The position numbers and the translations under genes are program-made. Positions 45,521 through 53,830 of a DNA stretch of 64,000 nt are shown piece by piece. Source of the stretch: UBA2767 sp965228625. GTDB taxonomy: Bacteria; Pseudomonadota; Alphaproteobacteria; Rhizobiales; Methyloligellaceae. Positions within the stretch are counted from its first letter, which is position 1; each line of letters begins with the position of its first letter. The notes under the pieces are model-generated. The model was not told where the DNA came from and did not search any database. It saw only the letters and a program-made list of their open reading frames with translations. The stretch lies in NCBI GenBank assembly GCA_965228625.1, contig OZ245829.1:992001-1056000 (forward strand), written 5' to 3'.

Positions 45521-46660
45521 ATGGAACTTGTACATCCGAGTTTTACGGTTGGGGCCGAGGAGGAATACCTTCTCGTCGATCTCGAAACACTGGATCTGGT
45601 CAGCGAGCCCCCCGCTGACCTCATGACCAGGTGCGAAGCGGCCCTCGCCGAGGGGCAGGTCAGCCCGGAACTGCTGCAATCGCAAATCGAGGTTGGCACG
45701 CCCGTGTGCAAATCTGTGTCGGAGGTGCGCAAGGAGCTGTGCCATCTGCGCAGGACCGTCGCGGATGTCGCGCGCGAATTCGGCCTCGCGCCGATGGCCG
45801 CCTCAACACACCCTTTCGCCAAGTGGTCCGAGCAGCACCACACGGACAAGGAGCGGTACAATGTGATCGCCCAGGATCTGCAGGTGGTCGGCCGCCGCCT
45901 CGTCATTTGCGGGATGCACGTGCATGTCGGCATCGAGGACGACGATCTGCGGATCGATATCCTGAATCAGGCCGCTTATTTCCTGCCGCACCTGCTGGCG
46001 CTTTCGACGTCGTCCCCGTTCTGGCAGGGGGACCAGACCGGTCTTCGCTCATACCGCCTGTCCGTGTTCGACGAATTGCCGCGCACCGGCCTTCCTCCCC
46101 AGTTTTCCAGCTTCAGCGAGTTCGAGCGCACCGTCTCGACGCTCGTCAATGCAGGTCTCATCGAGGACGCAACGAAGCTCTGGTGGGACCTGCGTCCGAG
46201 CGCGCGCTTCCCGACCCTCGAGATGCGCATAACCGACGTATGTCCGTTACTGGACGACGCGATTTGCATCGTGGCCCTGTTCCAGTGCATTTGCCGCCTG
46301 CTCTACCGGCTTCGGCGCAATAACCAGCGCTGGCGCTACTATGCGCCGTTCCTCGTCAACGAAAACCGCTGGCGGGCGCAACGCTACGGAACCACGGAAG
46401 GGCTGGTCGATTTCGGGCGTGGAGAACTGATCCCGAGCGCCGATCTGCTGTCGGAATTGCTTGGACTGATTGCCGAGGACGCCGAGGCGCTCGGATGCAC
46501 GGCTGAAGTCACGCACGCGAAGACGGTTATCGCGCGCGGTACGAGCGCGGAGCGGCAGGTCAAGCGCTTCGAGGACGCCAAGGCGCAGGGCATGAGCGAA
46601 GAAGACGCACTCAAGGCCGTCGTTGAGCAACTGCTGGAAGAGACGCTCACGGATACCTAG
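45521..46660 (+). CDS. YbdK-type carboxylate-amine ligase (GCS2)
   Basis: 379 residues of the GCS2/YbdK family, which has weak glutamate-cysteine ligase activity in E. coli. Motifs are FTVGAEEEYLLVD, CGMHVHVGI and WWDLRPSARFPTLEMRITD. ATG 45521 matches the family start; a GTG at 45467 overlaps the stop of the metal-transporter gene and would add 18 unrelated residues. The lack of a long intergenic gap suggests co-transcription with that gene. Confidence 0.9.
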   Translation: MELVHPSFTVGAEEEYLLVDLETLDLVSEPPADLMTRCEAALAEGQVSPELLQSQIEVGTPVCKSVSEVRKELCHLRRTVADVAREFGLAPMAASTHPFAKWSEQHHTDKERYNVIAQDLQVVGRRLVICGMHVHVGIEDDDLRIDILNQAAYFLPHLLALSTSSPFWQGDQTGLRSYRLSVFDELPRTGLPPQFSSFSEFERTVSTLVNAGLIEDATKLWWDLRPSARFPTLEMRITDVCPLLDDAICIVALFQCICRLLYRLRRNNQRWRYYAPFLVNENRWRAQRYGTTEGLVDFGRGELIPSADLLSELLGLIAEDAEALGCTAEVTHAKTVIARGTSAERQVKRFEDAKAQGMSEEDALKAVVEQLLEETLTDT

Positions 46661-46672
46661 AAGTGCAGCCTT

Positions 46673-46696
46673 GTCGGAATGGCTCCGACTTGTTCG
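46673..46696 (+). terminator. Possible intrinsic terminator after the YbdK-like gene
   Basis: A 6-bp perfect stem GTCGGA/TCCGAC with a 5-base loop is followed by TTGTTC, between convergent genes. The T-run is short, so the call is tentative. Confidence 0.4.
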
Positions 46697-46704
46697 AAAA
46701 AGCT

Positions 46705-47460
46705 CTAAAGCTGGATATTCATTCCGCCGTCGACCGTGAGCCCCTCACCGGTGATGAATGAGGCGTCGTCGCTGGCGAGAAACAGGGCTGCCTTGGCGAT
46801 GTCCCGTGTTTCCGCGAACCGCTTCAGCGGCGTGCGGTCGATCAGTCCCTGGCGCACGGCTTCATTGCGCAGGATACGCTCCGTCATCGCCGTCGCCGCG
46901 TATCCCGGACAGATATAGTTCACGCGTACATCGAATGCGGCGTATTCAACCGCAATGCTCCGGGAAAGCCCGGCGATCGCGGCCTTGGTCGTGGAATAGG
47001 CCGAGAGCTGGCGCACGTGCACGCCCTCCATGATCGATGAGATGTTGATGATGGAAGCCCCCTCGGCCGCCCTCAGCAGCTTCAACGCGTCACGGGACAG
47101 GCGCATTGCCGCCGTGAGATTGATGTCGAGGATTTCCTCCCACTGTTCATCGGAGATGTGGCGGAAGTCTTCGCGCTGGGTGATACCCGCGTTGTTGACC
47201 AGGACATGCAGCCGCCCGTGCTCCTGTCCGATCGCATCGAGAACCGCGGCGATGTCTCCCTTCTGCCGCACATCAAGCCGTATGGCGGTTCCCGTCCCGC
47301 CTTCGCCCGAGATCAGATTGACCGTCTCGGTGTTGCTTGCATCGTCCACGTCGCCGGCATAGATGTGCGCGCCTTCGCGCGCGAACTCCTGCGCAATGGC
47401 CCGTCCGAACCCTCCACCTGCGCCCGTGATCAGCGCAACTTTGTTCTCCAGCCGCCCCAT
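46705..47460 (-). CDS. Short-chain dehydrogenase/reductase
   Basis: 251 residues of the classical SDR family. Cofactor motif ITGAGGGFGRAIA, NNAG in LVNNAGITQ, catalytic Ser in INISSIMEG and YSTTK with the Tyr/Lys pair are all present. The C-terminal FITGEGLTVDGG is typical of FabG-like enzymes. Asp in AGDVDD after strand 2 suggests NAD(H) preference. Substrate unknown. ATG 47460 is taken; a TTG at 47475 is less likely. Confidence 0.9.
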   Translation of the reverse strand: MGRLENKVALITGAGGGFGRAIAQEFAREGAHIYAGDVDDASNTETVNLISGEGGTGTAIRLDVRQKGDIAAVLDAIGQEHGRLHVLVNNAGITQREDFRHISDEQWEEILDINLTAAMRLSRDALKLLRAAEGASIINISSIMEGVHVRQLSAYSTTKAAIAGLSRSIAVEYAAFDVRVNYICPGYAATAMTERILRNEAVRQGLIDRTPLKRFAETRDIAKAALFLASDDASFITGEGLTVDGGMNIQL

Positions 47461-47516
47461 TTGATCCGTACCCAAACCTTTTTTCTTCTTATCGGCTCAA
47501 AATCCGCCGGGCACAA

Positions 47517-48893
47517 CTATTCGGCGGCGGCCGGCACCCATTTTTCACGCATTGTCACCAGTTCTTCCGCCGCGCTGGGGTGCAGCGCCATGGTGGCGTC
47601 GAAATCAGCCTTGGTCGCCCCCATGTGAAGCGCGATCGCCGCGGCCTGTACGATCTCGGCAGCGTCAGGTCCGAGAATATGGCAACCCACGATCCGCTCG
47701 CTCTCGGCATCAACGATCAGCTTGACCATCATCCGCTCATCGCGCCCGGAAAGCGTGTGTTTCAGTGCCCGGAACCGGCTCTTATAGATATCGATCTCCT
47801 TGTACGCCTTGCGGGCGTCCGCTTCTGTCAGACCGACGGTTCCGATTTCGGGGTCCGTGAATACGGCGGTGGGAATGCAGGAGTAATCGACCTTGGTGGC
47901 ATTGCCGTTGAAGACGGTCTCCGCGAATGCCGCCCCTTCGCGAATGGCAACCGGCGTCAGTTGCACGTCGTGGGTGACATCCCCCACCGCGTAGATGTTC
48001 TCAGCCGAACTGCGGTTGAAATCGTCGACAATGACCTCTCCGGTGGATCCCATCTTGACGCCGGCGCTCTCAAGGCCCAGCCCCTGCGTGTTCGGCACCC
48101 GGCCCGTCGCATACATCACCAGGTCCGTCTCGACCGTTTCGCCGGACGACAGCGACAGGGCGTATGCCGCGTTGGTGCGGGTGATCTCCGTCACGTCGGT
48201 CCTGAGGCTGATGTCGATGCCGCGCGCACGCATGGCTTCTGCCACGCCGTCCCGCAGGTCATCGTCGAACCCGCGCAGCACCTGAGGCCCGCGATAAATC
48301 ACATGAACATCGACGCCAAGTCCGTTGAAAATACATGCAAATTCAAGAGCGATATATCCGGCGCCGACGATCGCGATCCGCTTCGGCAAGGTCTCGAGAT
48401 GGAAGGCTTCGTTTGACGTTATGGCGTGCTCCGCGCCCGGTATCTCCGGAACGAAAGGCCGCCCTCCGGTCGCCACAAGGATGTAGCGCGCGGTGCGCGT
48501 CTGTCCCGATCCGGCAAGCTTGATCGTATGCGCATCCACGAGCTCGGCGCGTTCATGAAGTGTCTCGACGCCTGCCTTCTTCAGGTTCTGCGCGTACAGC
48601 CCCTCAAGGCGCTTGATCTCCCTGTCCTTGTTGGCCACCAGCGTCGGCCAGTCGAACGACAGTCCGTCGACGTTCCAGCCGAACCCGGCCGCATCTTCGA
48701 TGTCACCGCTCACATGCGAAGCGTAAACGAACAGCTTTTTCGGGATGCAGCCGCGGATCACGCATGTGCCGCCGTAACGGTACTCCTCGGCGATGGCGAC
48801 CTTCGCACCGCTGAGCGCGCTCATGCGCGCGGCACGCACCCCGCCCGATCCGCCGCCGATGACAAACAGGTCGTAGTCGTAGGTCTCGTTCAT
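47517..48893 (-). CDS. gor: Glutathione-disulfide reductase
   Basis: 458 residues with FAD motif VIGGGSGGVRAA, redox disulfide Cys44/Cys49 in GGTCVIRGCIPKK, NADPH motif IVGAGYIALEFACIF and the C-terminal ALHPSAAEELVTM carrying the catalytic His-Glu. It keeps glutathione reduced with NADPH. ATG 48893 overlaps the rpiA stop (ATGA). The run gabD-rpiA-gor has gaps of only a few bases and is probably one operon. Confidence 0.96.
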   Translation of the reverse strand: MNETYDYDLFVIGGGSGGVRAARMSALSGAKVAIAEEYRYGGTCVIRGCIPKKLFVYASHVSGDIEDAAGFGWNVDGLSFDWPTLVANKDREIKRLEGLYAQNLKKAGVETLHERAELVDAHTIKLAGSGQTRTARYILVATGGRPFVPEIPGAEHAITSNEAFHLETLPKRIAIVGAGYIALEFACIFNGLGVDVHVIYRGPQVLRGFDDDLRDGVAEAMRARGIDISLRTDVTEITRTNAAYALSLSSGETVETDLVMYATGRVPNTQGLGLESAGVKMGSTGEVIVDDFNRSSAENIYAVGDVTHDVQLTPVAIREGAAFAETVFNGNATKVDYSCIPTAVFTDPEIGTVGLTEADARKAYKEIDIYKSRFRALKHTLSGRDERMMVKLIVDAESERIVGCHILGPDAAEIVQAAAIALHMGATKADFDATMALHPSAAEELVTMREKWVPAAAE

Positions 48894-49603
48894 GGCGCTT
48901 CACCCAGAGTCTCGACACCGGCAGGACCGGCGACGAGCGCCGCGCTTGCAAGCCCGATGAACAGGCCATGCTCGACGACGCCCGGAGTACAGGACAATGC
49001 GACGGCCAGAGTATCAGCATCCGCGATCGATCCGAACGCGCAATCGAGAATGTAGTTGCCGCCGTCCGTGACAAACGTGCTGTCCTGACCGCCCCGCAAG
49101 CTGATCTCCCCCTGACATCCGTGATCAAGCGCGACGGCGCGCACCTTATTCAGGGTGGCCTGCCATCCGAATGCGACAATTTCGACCGGCAGCGGAAATG
49201 CTCCCAGACGCTCAACGTTTTTGCTCGCATCGGCGATCACGACCATTCGGGCCGAAGCGGCGGCGACAATCTTCTCCCGCAGCAGCGCCCCGCCACCGCC
49301 CTTGATAAGCCGCAGGTCGCCGTCCAGCTCGTCGGCGCCGTCGACGGTCAGGTCCAGCTCGGGCGTTTCTTCCAGCGTCGTCAGCGGGATGCCGAGTCCG
49401 GCCGCCTGTTCGCGCGTCGCTTCCGAGGTCGGCACGCACACGACGTCGAGCCCGTCGGCGACTTTCGCACCGACCAGATCGACGAACCTGGCCGCGGTTG
49501 AACCGGTGCCGAGCCCGAGCCGCATGCCCGGCCCGACATACTCGAGCGCGCGCTCCGCGGCCCGCTGTTTGAGCGCGTCGCTGTCTGTGCCCCCCGGCGC
49601 CAT
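48890..49603 (-). CDS. rpiA: Ribose-5-phosphate isomerase A
   Basis: 237 residues. Conserved loops are GLGTGSTAARFV (substrate phosphate), DGADELDGDLRLIKGGGGALLREK (catalytic) and the C-terminal sheet. It interconverts ribose 5-phosphate and ribulose 5-phosphate. ATG 49603 is used; the TTG one codon earlier is possible. It starts six bases after the gabD stop and overlaps gor. Confidence 0.95.
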   Translation of the reverse strand: MAPGGTDSDALKQRAAERALEYVGPGMRLGLGTGSTAARFVDLVGAKVADGLDVVCVPTSEATREQAAGLGIPLTTLEETPELDLTVDGADELDGDLRLIKGGGGALLREKIVAAASARMVVIADASKNVERLGAFPLPVEIVAFGWQATLNKVRAVALDHGCQGEISLRGGQDSTFVTDGGNYILDCAFGSIADADTLAVALSCTPGVVEHGLFIGLASAALVAGPAGVETLGEAP

Positions 49604-49609
49604 CAACCG

Positions 49610-51058
49610 CTAACCGTCGAGGCCGCCCATGAACGTGTATTTGATCTCCAGGAAATCATCCACGCCATGATGCGATCCCTCGCGGCCGAGCCCGGACTCC
49701 TTGTAGCCGCCGAACGGGGCCATCTCGGTGGAGATCACGCCTTCGTTCACGCCGACAAGACCGAATTCCAGTTGCTCGGAGACGCGCCAGCAGCGCCCGA
49801 TATCGCGGGAGAAGAAGTAGGCGGCAAGACCGGACGGCGTTCCGTTCGCCACCTCGATGGCTTCTTCCTCGGTCTTGAACCGGAACAGCGCCGCAACCGG
49901 ACCGAACACCTCTTCCCGCGTGATCAGCATCTTGGTCGATGCTTCGGTGAGAACCGTGGGCTCGTAGAAGGTGCCGCCGAGCTCGTGACGCCTGCCGCCG
50001 GTGACCACCTGGGCGCCGTGACCGACGGCGTCCTTGACGTGGGTCTCGACCTTCTCAAGGGCACGCTCGTTGATCAGCGGCCCCATATTGACGCCGACCT
50101 CCGTCCCTTCGCCCACCTTCATCTTGGTGACGTGGCTGGCGAGCTTTTCCGCAAAGGAGTCGTAGATACCGTCCTGCACCAGGATCCGGTTGGCACTGAC
50201 GCAGACCTGGCCGGTGTTGCGGAACTTGCAGGCAATCGTGCCCTGCACCGCTTTTTCGATATCCGCATCATCGAACACGATAAACGGCGCATTGCCGCCA
50301 AGCTCGAGCGCCACATGTTTGACGGTGCTTGCACTCTGCTCCATGAGCAGCTTGCCGACCGGCGTCGAACCGGTGAAGCCGATGGCGCGCACCAGCGAGT
50401 TGGAGGTGAGTTCCTTGCCGATCGTCGGCGCGTCGCCCGTGACCACGTTGATCACGCCCTTGGGGATGCCGGCGCGATCCGCAAGCTCCGCCAGGGCAAG
50501 CGCGGAAAGCGGCGTGTCGGGTGCCGGTTTGACGACCACGGTGCAGCCCACGGCGATGGCCGGCGCGACCTTGCGCGTGATCATCGCCATCGGGAAGTTC
50601 CAGGGCGTGATCGCGCCGACGACGCCGACCGGTTCCTTCGAGACCAGAATGCGGCCGTCGTGCCGGTGGGTCGGGATCATCTCGCCGTAAATGCGCTTCG
50701 CTTCCTCCGCATAGAGCTCGACGAAGGACGCGCCGTAACCGATCTCGCCTTTTGCCTCGGCGAGTGGCTTGCCCTGCTCCGTCGTCATCAGCAGGGCGAG
50801 ATCATCGGTCGCCTCGACGATCAGATTGAACCAGCGCCGCATGATCGCCGCGCGCTCCTTGGCGAGAAGACCGCGCCACGGACGGAACGCCGCGTTCGCC
50901 GCCTCGATCGCGCGGCGCGTCTCGTCGGTGCCCAAATCCGGGACCTGCGCGATCTCGCTCCCCGTCGCCGGGTTCATGACCGGCGTCTCCGGCTTGCCTG
51001 TCCATTCACCGTCGATGTAACACTGGTTTTTCAGAAGGCCCGTATCTTTCAATTTCAT
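49610..51058 (-). CDS. gabD: NAD(P)-dependent succinate-semialdehyde dehydrogenase
   Basis: 482 residues of the aldehyde dehydrogenase superfamily, GabD-like. The general base Glu252 is in LELGGNAPF, the catalytic Cys286 in NTGQVCVSANR, and the cofactor loop is GFTGSTPVGK. It oxidises succinate semialdehyde to succinate in GABA breakdown. GAGGAG stands 6-8 bases before ATG 51058. The class III aminotransferase at 18.6-19.9 kb could supply its substrate, but they are far apart. Confidence 0.9.
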   Translation of the reverse strand: MKLKDTGLLKNQCYIDGEWTGKPETPVMNPATGSEIAQVPDLGTDETRRAIEAANAAFRPWRGLLAKERAAIMRRWFNLIVEATDDLALLMTTEQGKPLAEAKGEIGYGASFVELYAEEAKRIYGEMIPTHRHDGRILVSKEPVGVVGAITPWNFPMAMITRKVAPAIAVGCTVVVKPAPDTPLSALALAELADRAGIPKGVINVVTGDAPTIGKELTSNSLVRAIGFTGSTPVGKLLMEQSASTVKHVALELGGNAPFIVFDDADIEKAVQGTIACKFRNTGQVCVSANRILVQDGIYDSFAEKLASHVTKMKVGEGTEVGVNMGPLINERALEKVETHVKDAVGHGAQVVTGGRRHELGGTFYEPTVLTEASTKMLITREEVFGPVAALFRFKTEEEAIEVANGTPSGLAAYFFSRDIGRCWRVSEQLEFGLVGVNEGVISTEMAPFGGYKESGLGREGSHHGVDDFLEIKYTFMGGLDG

Positions 51059-51136
51059 CGTCTGCTCCTCAACTCGGCCACTTCACTCTGACCGGAGACC
51101 ACATTTGTCTTAGGGATACTGCCGCGAGCCACAAGA

Positions 51137-51838
51137 ATGCAACCTGACAATGCACATAACGCCCATCTTGACGGCGCAACCCTCGTCTTCGACCTCGACG
51201 GAACGCTGGTCGATACCGCGCCCGACCTGATCGGCGCTCTCAATCATGTTCTCGGACGGGCCCGCCTGCCGTCGCCGCCGGAAGATCATATCCGTCCCTT
51301 TATCAGTTTCGGTGCGAGGCGGATGATCACGGAAAGCATCGTCCATGCCGGCGAAACCCGTAACGACGATCATGTCGACGGGATTCTGCGGGACTTTCTC
51401 GATCACTACGCGGACAACATCGCCGTCAGGAGCACGCCGTATCCGGAGGTAATGAACGTGCTGCGGGTCTCGATGGCCTCAGGCGCAAAGCTCGGCGTCT
51501 GCACCAACAAGCGCGAGCGCTTCGCCAGGCTTCTGCTCGGCGAGCTCGACATGCAAGACCATTTCGCCGCGATCCTCGGCTATGACACGCTCGAGGTGCA
51601 CAAGCCCGACCCCCTGCATCTGACCGAAACCATTCGCCGGGCCGGCGGCACGCCGGACCGCGCAATCATGGTCGGCGACAGCCACACCGATGTCGCCACC
51701 GCGAAAGCCGCCGGCATCCCGGTGATCGCGGTCTCGTTCGGTTACTCCGACGTGCCCCACGAACAGCTCGGCGCGGATGTCCTCATTCACAGCTACGCGG
51801 ATTTCATGGCCGCCGCGCGCACCCTGCTCACGCGATAG
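51137..51838 (+). CDS. gph: HAD-IA hydrolase, phosphoglycolate phosphatase-like
   Basis: 233 residues. The HAD nucleophile motif FDLDGTLVDTAPDLI, motif II GVCTNKR and the C-terminal VGDSHTDVATAKAAGI are complete, with the alpha-helical cap typical of Gph. It removes 2-phosphoglycolate formed during DNA repair or oxygenation reactions. Divergent from gabD over 78 bases; gph is often linked to rpiA and gor in Rhizobiales. Confidence 0.88.
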   Translation: MQPDNAHNAHLDGATLVFDLDGTLVDTAPDLIGALNHVLGRARLPSPPEDHIRPFISFGARRMITESIVHAGETRNDDHVDGILRDFLDHYADNIAVRSTPYPEVMNVLRVSMASGAKLGVCTNKRERFARLLLGELDMQDHFAAILGYDTLEVHKPDPLHLTETIRRAGGTPDRAIMVGDSHTDVATAKAAGIPVIAVSFGYSDVPHEQLGADVLIHSYADFMAAARTLLTR

Positions 51839-51928
51839 ACCGGCAGCGCGCCGGCCGTCACGGCATTGTGCGATGAGCTTGAACCGCGCCTTCCCTATGC
51901 TCGGGTGTGTATTCGGGAGGATTTGATC

Positions 51929-52426
51929 ATGCGCAATGCCAGTGCCGTAATGCCAATCGACCTCTTTCGCAGATTGGCCCTTGTGATCGCGCTGCTGCTG
52001 GCGCAGGCGGGCATGTCGTCCGCCGCCGAAGACGCGGCGCAAAAACGCGCCGTCCTCAAGGCGAACGAAGCGTTCTATGTCGCCTTCCGCAACAAGGACC
52101 TCGACGCGATGGACGCCATCTGGGCCAAGAAGACCAAGGTGTCGGTCATCCATCCCGGCTGGAACACGCTCGTCGGGCGCGACGAGGTGATGGCCTCATG
52201 GCACCGCATCATCAAGTCCGGCGGAGCACCCGAGATCCACGCCATCCAGCCGATCGTTCTGCTTCGGGAGGCCAGTGCCGTGGTGCTGTGCTACGAGAAG
52301 ACCGACGGGTCATATCTCACGGCAACCAACGTGTTCGTCCTTGAGGACGGGACATGGCGGATGATCCACCATCATGCGGGCCCCGCGCCGACGGCCGGCA
52401 GACTGTTCCGCGGGAATCCGATCTGA
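51929..52426 (+). CDS. Exported NTF2-like (SnoaL-type) protein
   Basis: 165 residues. A signal peptide (RRLALVIALLLAQAGMSSAA) is followed by one NTF2-like cone fold: NEAFYVAFRNKDLDAMDAIWA, SVIHPGWNTLVGRDEV and MIHHHAGPAP. Such domains bind small molecules or act as enzymes; the role is unknown. ATG 51929 is chosen for its GGGAGGA ribosome site; the open frame starts at 51866. Confidence 0.82.
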   Translation: MRNASAVMPIDLFRRLALVIALLLAQAGMSSAAEDAAQKRAVLKANEAFYVAFRNKDLDAMDAIWAKKTKVSVIHPGWNTLVGRDEVMASWHRIIKSGGAPEIHAIQPIVLLREASAVVLCYEKTDGSYLTATNVFVLEDGTWRMIHHHAGPAPTAGRLFRGNPI

Positions 52427-52452
52427 ACGCCGGCGCGAAACCGCGCATCGCC

Positions 52453-52481
52453 TTGACTTGGCAGAATCGCGACCGCTATAC
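52453..52481 (+). promoter_or_regulatory. Housekeeping-sigma promoter of tRNA-Val
   Basis: CTTGACT (-35, 52452-52458) and CTATAC (-10, 52476-52481) are separated by 17 bases, close to the alphaproteobacterial sigma-70 consensus CTTGAC-N17-CTATAT. The tRNA begins 19 bases downstream of the -10 box. Confidence 0.75.
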
Positions 52482-52500
52482 CGGCTGGAGATCACCTGAA

Positions 52501-52576
52501 GGGCGGTTAGCTCAGCTGGTAGAGCACTGTGTTCACATCGCAGGGGTCACTGGTTCAAGTCCAGTACCGCCCACCA
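52501..52576 (+). tRNA. tRNA-Val (anticodon CAC)
   Basis: A 76-base cloverleaf with encoded CCA. The acceptor stem GGGCGGT pairs with ACCGCCC, the anticodon arm CTGTG-TTCACAT-CGCAG gives CAC, and the T arm is ACTGG-TTCAAGT-CCAGT. The giant RTX gene ends 93 bases beyond it on the other strand. Confidence 0.96.
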
Positions 52577-52669
52577 TTCATTCCCTGACAAAACAGACAA
52601 CCCTGATCCGGCGTCGTCTGCATGAGCCATCCACGTCATCTGTGCAAGCACCATGTCAAGTGCGAGCGC

Positions 52670-53830
52670 TTAAGCCGATGGCGGCTGCCATGCACTATCT
52701 ATCGCGAGCTGCACATCGTTCGGAACCGCGCCGGGCTCGACACCGCCGGACCCCGTTCCATCGCTTGGCGAGAACGCGGCCATTGCGCTGACAAGCTGGT
52801 CGATTTCGCTGCGGTTCAGGGTTTCGCCGGTGCCGTCGACGAACTCGTCGATCTTGCTTGCGTCGTTGCTGTACCAACCGGCAACCGTCACGCGATCGGT
52901 TGTTCCAAGGAGCGAAACAACCAAATCGTTGCTCGATTGTGCAAACCAGAGATTGTCACTCACGATACCCGCGCCAAACGACAAGGTATCGGTTGAGCTC
53001 AGGTTTGAATCGGAATTGACGATCGTGTCTTGCGCATCGCCAAGGTTGAATTGATACGTGTCGTCGCCCAAGCCACCGATCAGAGTGTCGTTGCCCAGAC
53101 CGCCTTCAAGCGTGTCATCTCCTGCCCCGCCGGTAAGGATGTTGATACCCTCACTGCCGATCAATGTGTCCGCAAGAGACGACCCGATCGCATTCTCGAT
53201 GTTTGTCAGAACATCGGTGCTCAAATCGGCTTCGAGTGTGCTACCGGCCGCGAGATCTACTTCAACGGCACCGGATGCACCCGAGTAATCGGCCGTATCC
53301 ACACCGTCGCCGCCGTTCAGAACGTCGGAGCCTTCGCCACCGTCCAGGATATCTGAACCGTCTCCACCAGAGAGTTGATCGGCGCCAGCGCCTCCAACGA
53401 TAACGTCATTGCCTGTCCCACCTTCGAGGAAATCGTCATCCGAGGTCCCTTCAACGCGCAGATCCAAAACGCCGAGCGCCGTTCCGTCATGGAGTTCAAA
53501 TGTTGGTCGATTGACGTTCGCATCGAACCAACTCAACACGCGCACCTGATCCGAGCCCGAAACGATAGCGAGTAGGTCATTGGCCTGACGTACGAATGCG
53601 ATCGCACCCGCATCGATACCGGCACCAAAGATGATCCGATCCGCACCGTTGCCAGGCACAATTACGTCTTGGCCGTCGCCATTGCCAAAATTGTAGATGT
53701 CGTCACCGTCTCCGCCGTCAAGGATGTCATTACCCGCGGCCCCGGTCAGCGTGTCGTTGCCGGACAGCCCATAGATTTCATCATTGTCCGCTGTTCCAAC
53801 AATAACGTCATCGACGTCCGTACCCTGGAT
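52670..53830 (-). other. C-terminal RTX calcium-binding block and secretion-signal-like tail
   Basis: Three clusters of GGxGxDxLx nonapeptides are visible: near 53.69-53.83 kb (GLSGNDTLTGAAGNDILDGG), 53.29-53.46 kb (GGAGADQLSGGDGSDILDGG) and 53.05-53.19 kb (GGAGDDTLEGGLGNDTLIGG). They are separated by haemolysin-associated segments such as DQVRVLSWF and DRVTVAGWY. These fold on Ca2+ outside the cell. The last ~50 residues are poor in charge, with hydrophobic and small residues, as in type I signals. Confidence 0.88.
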
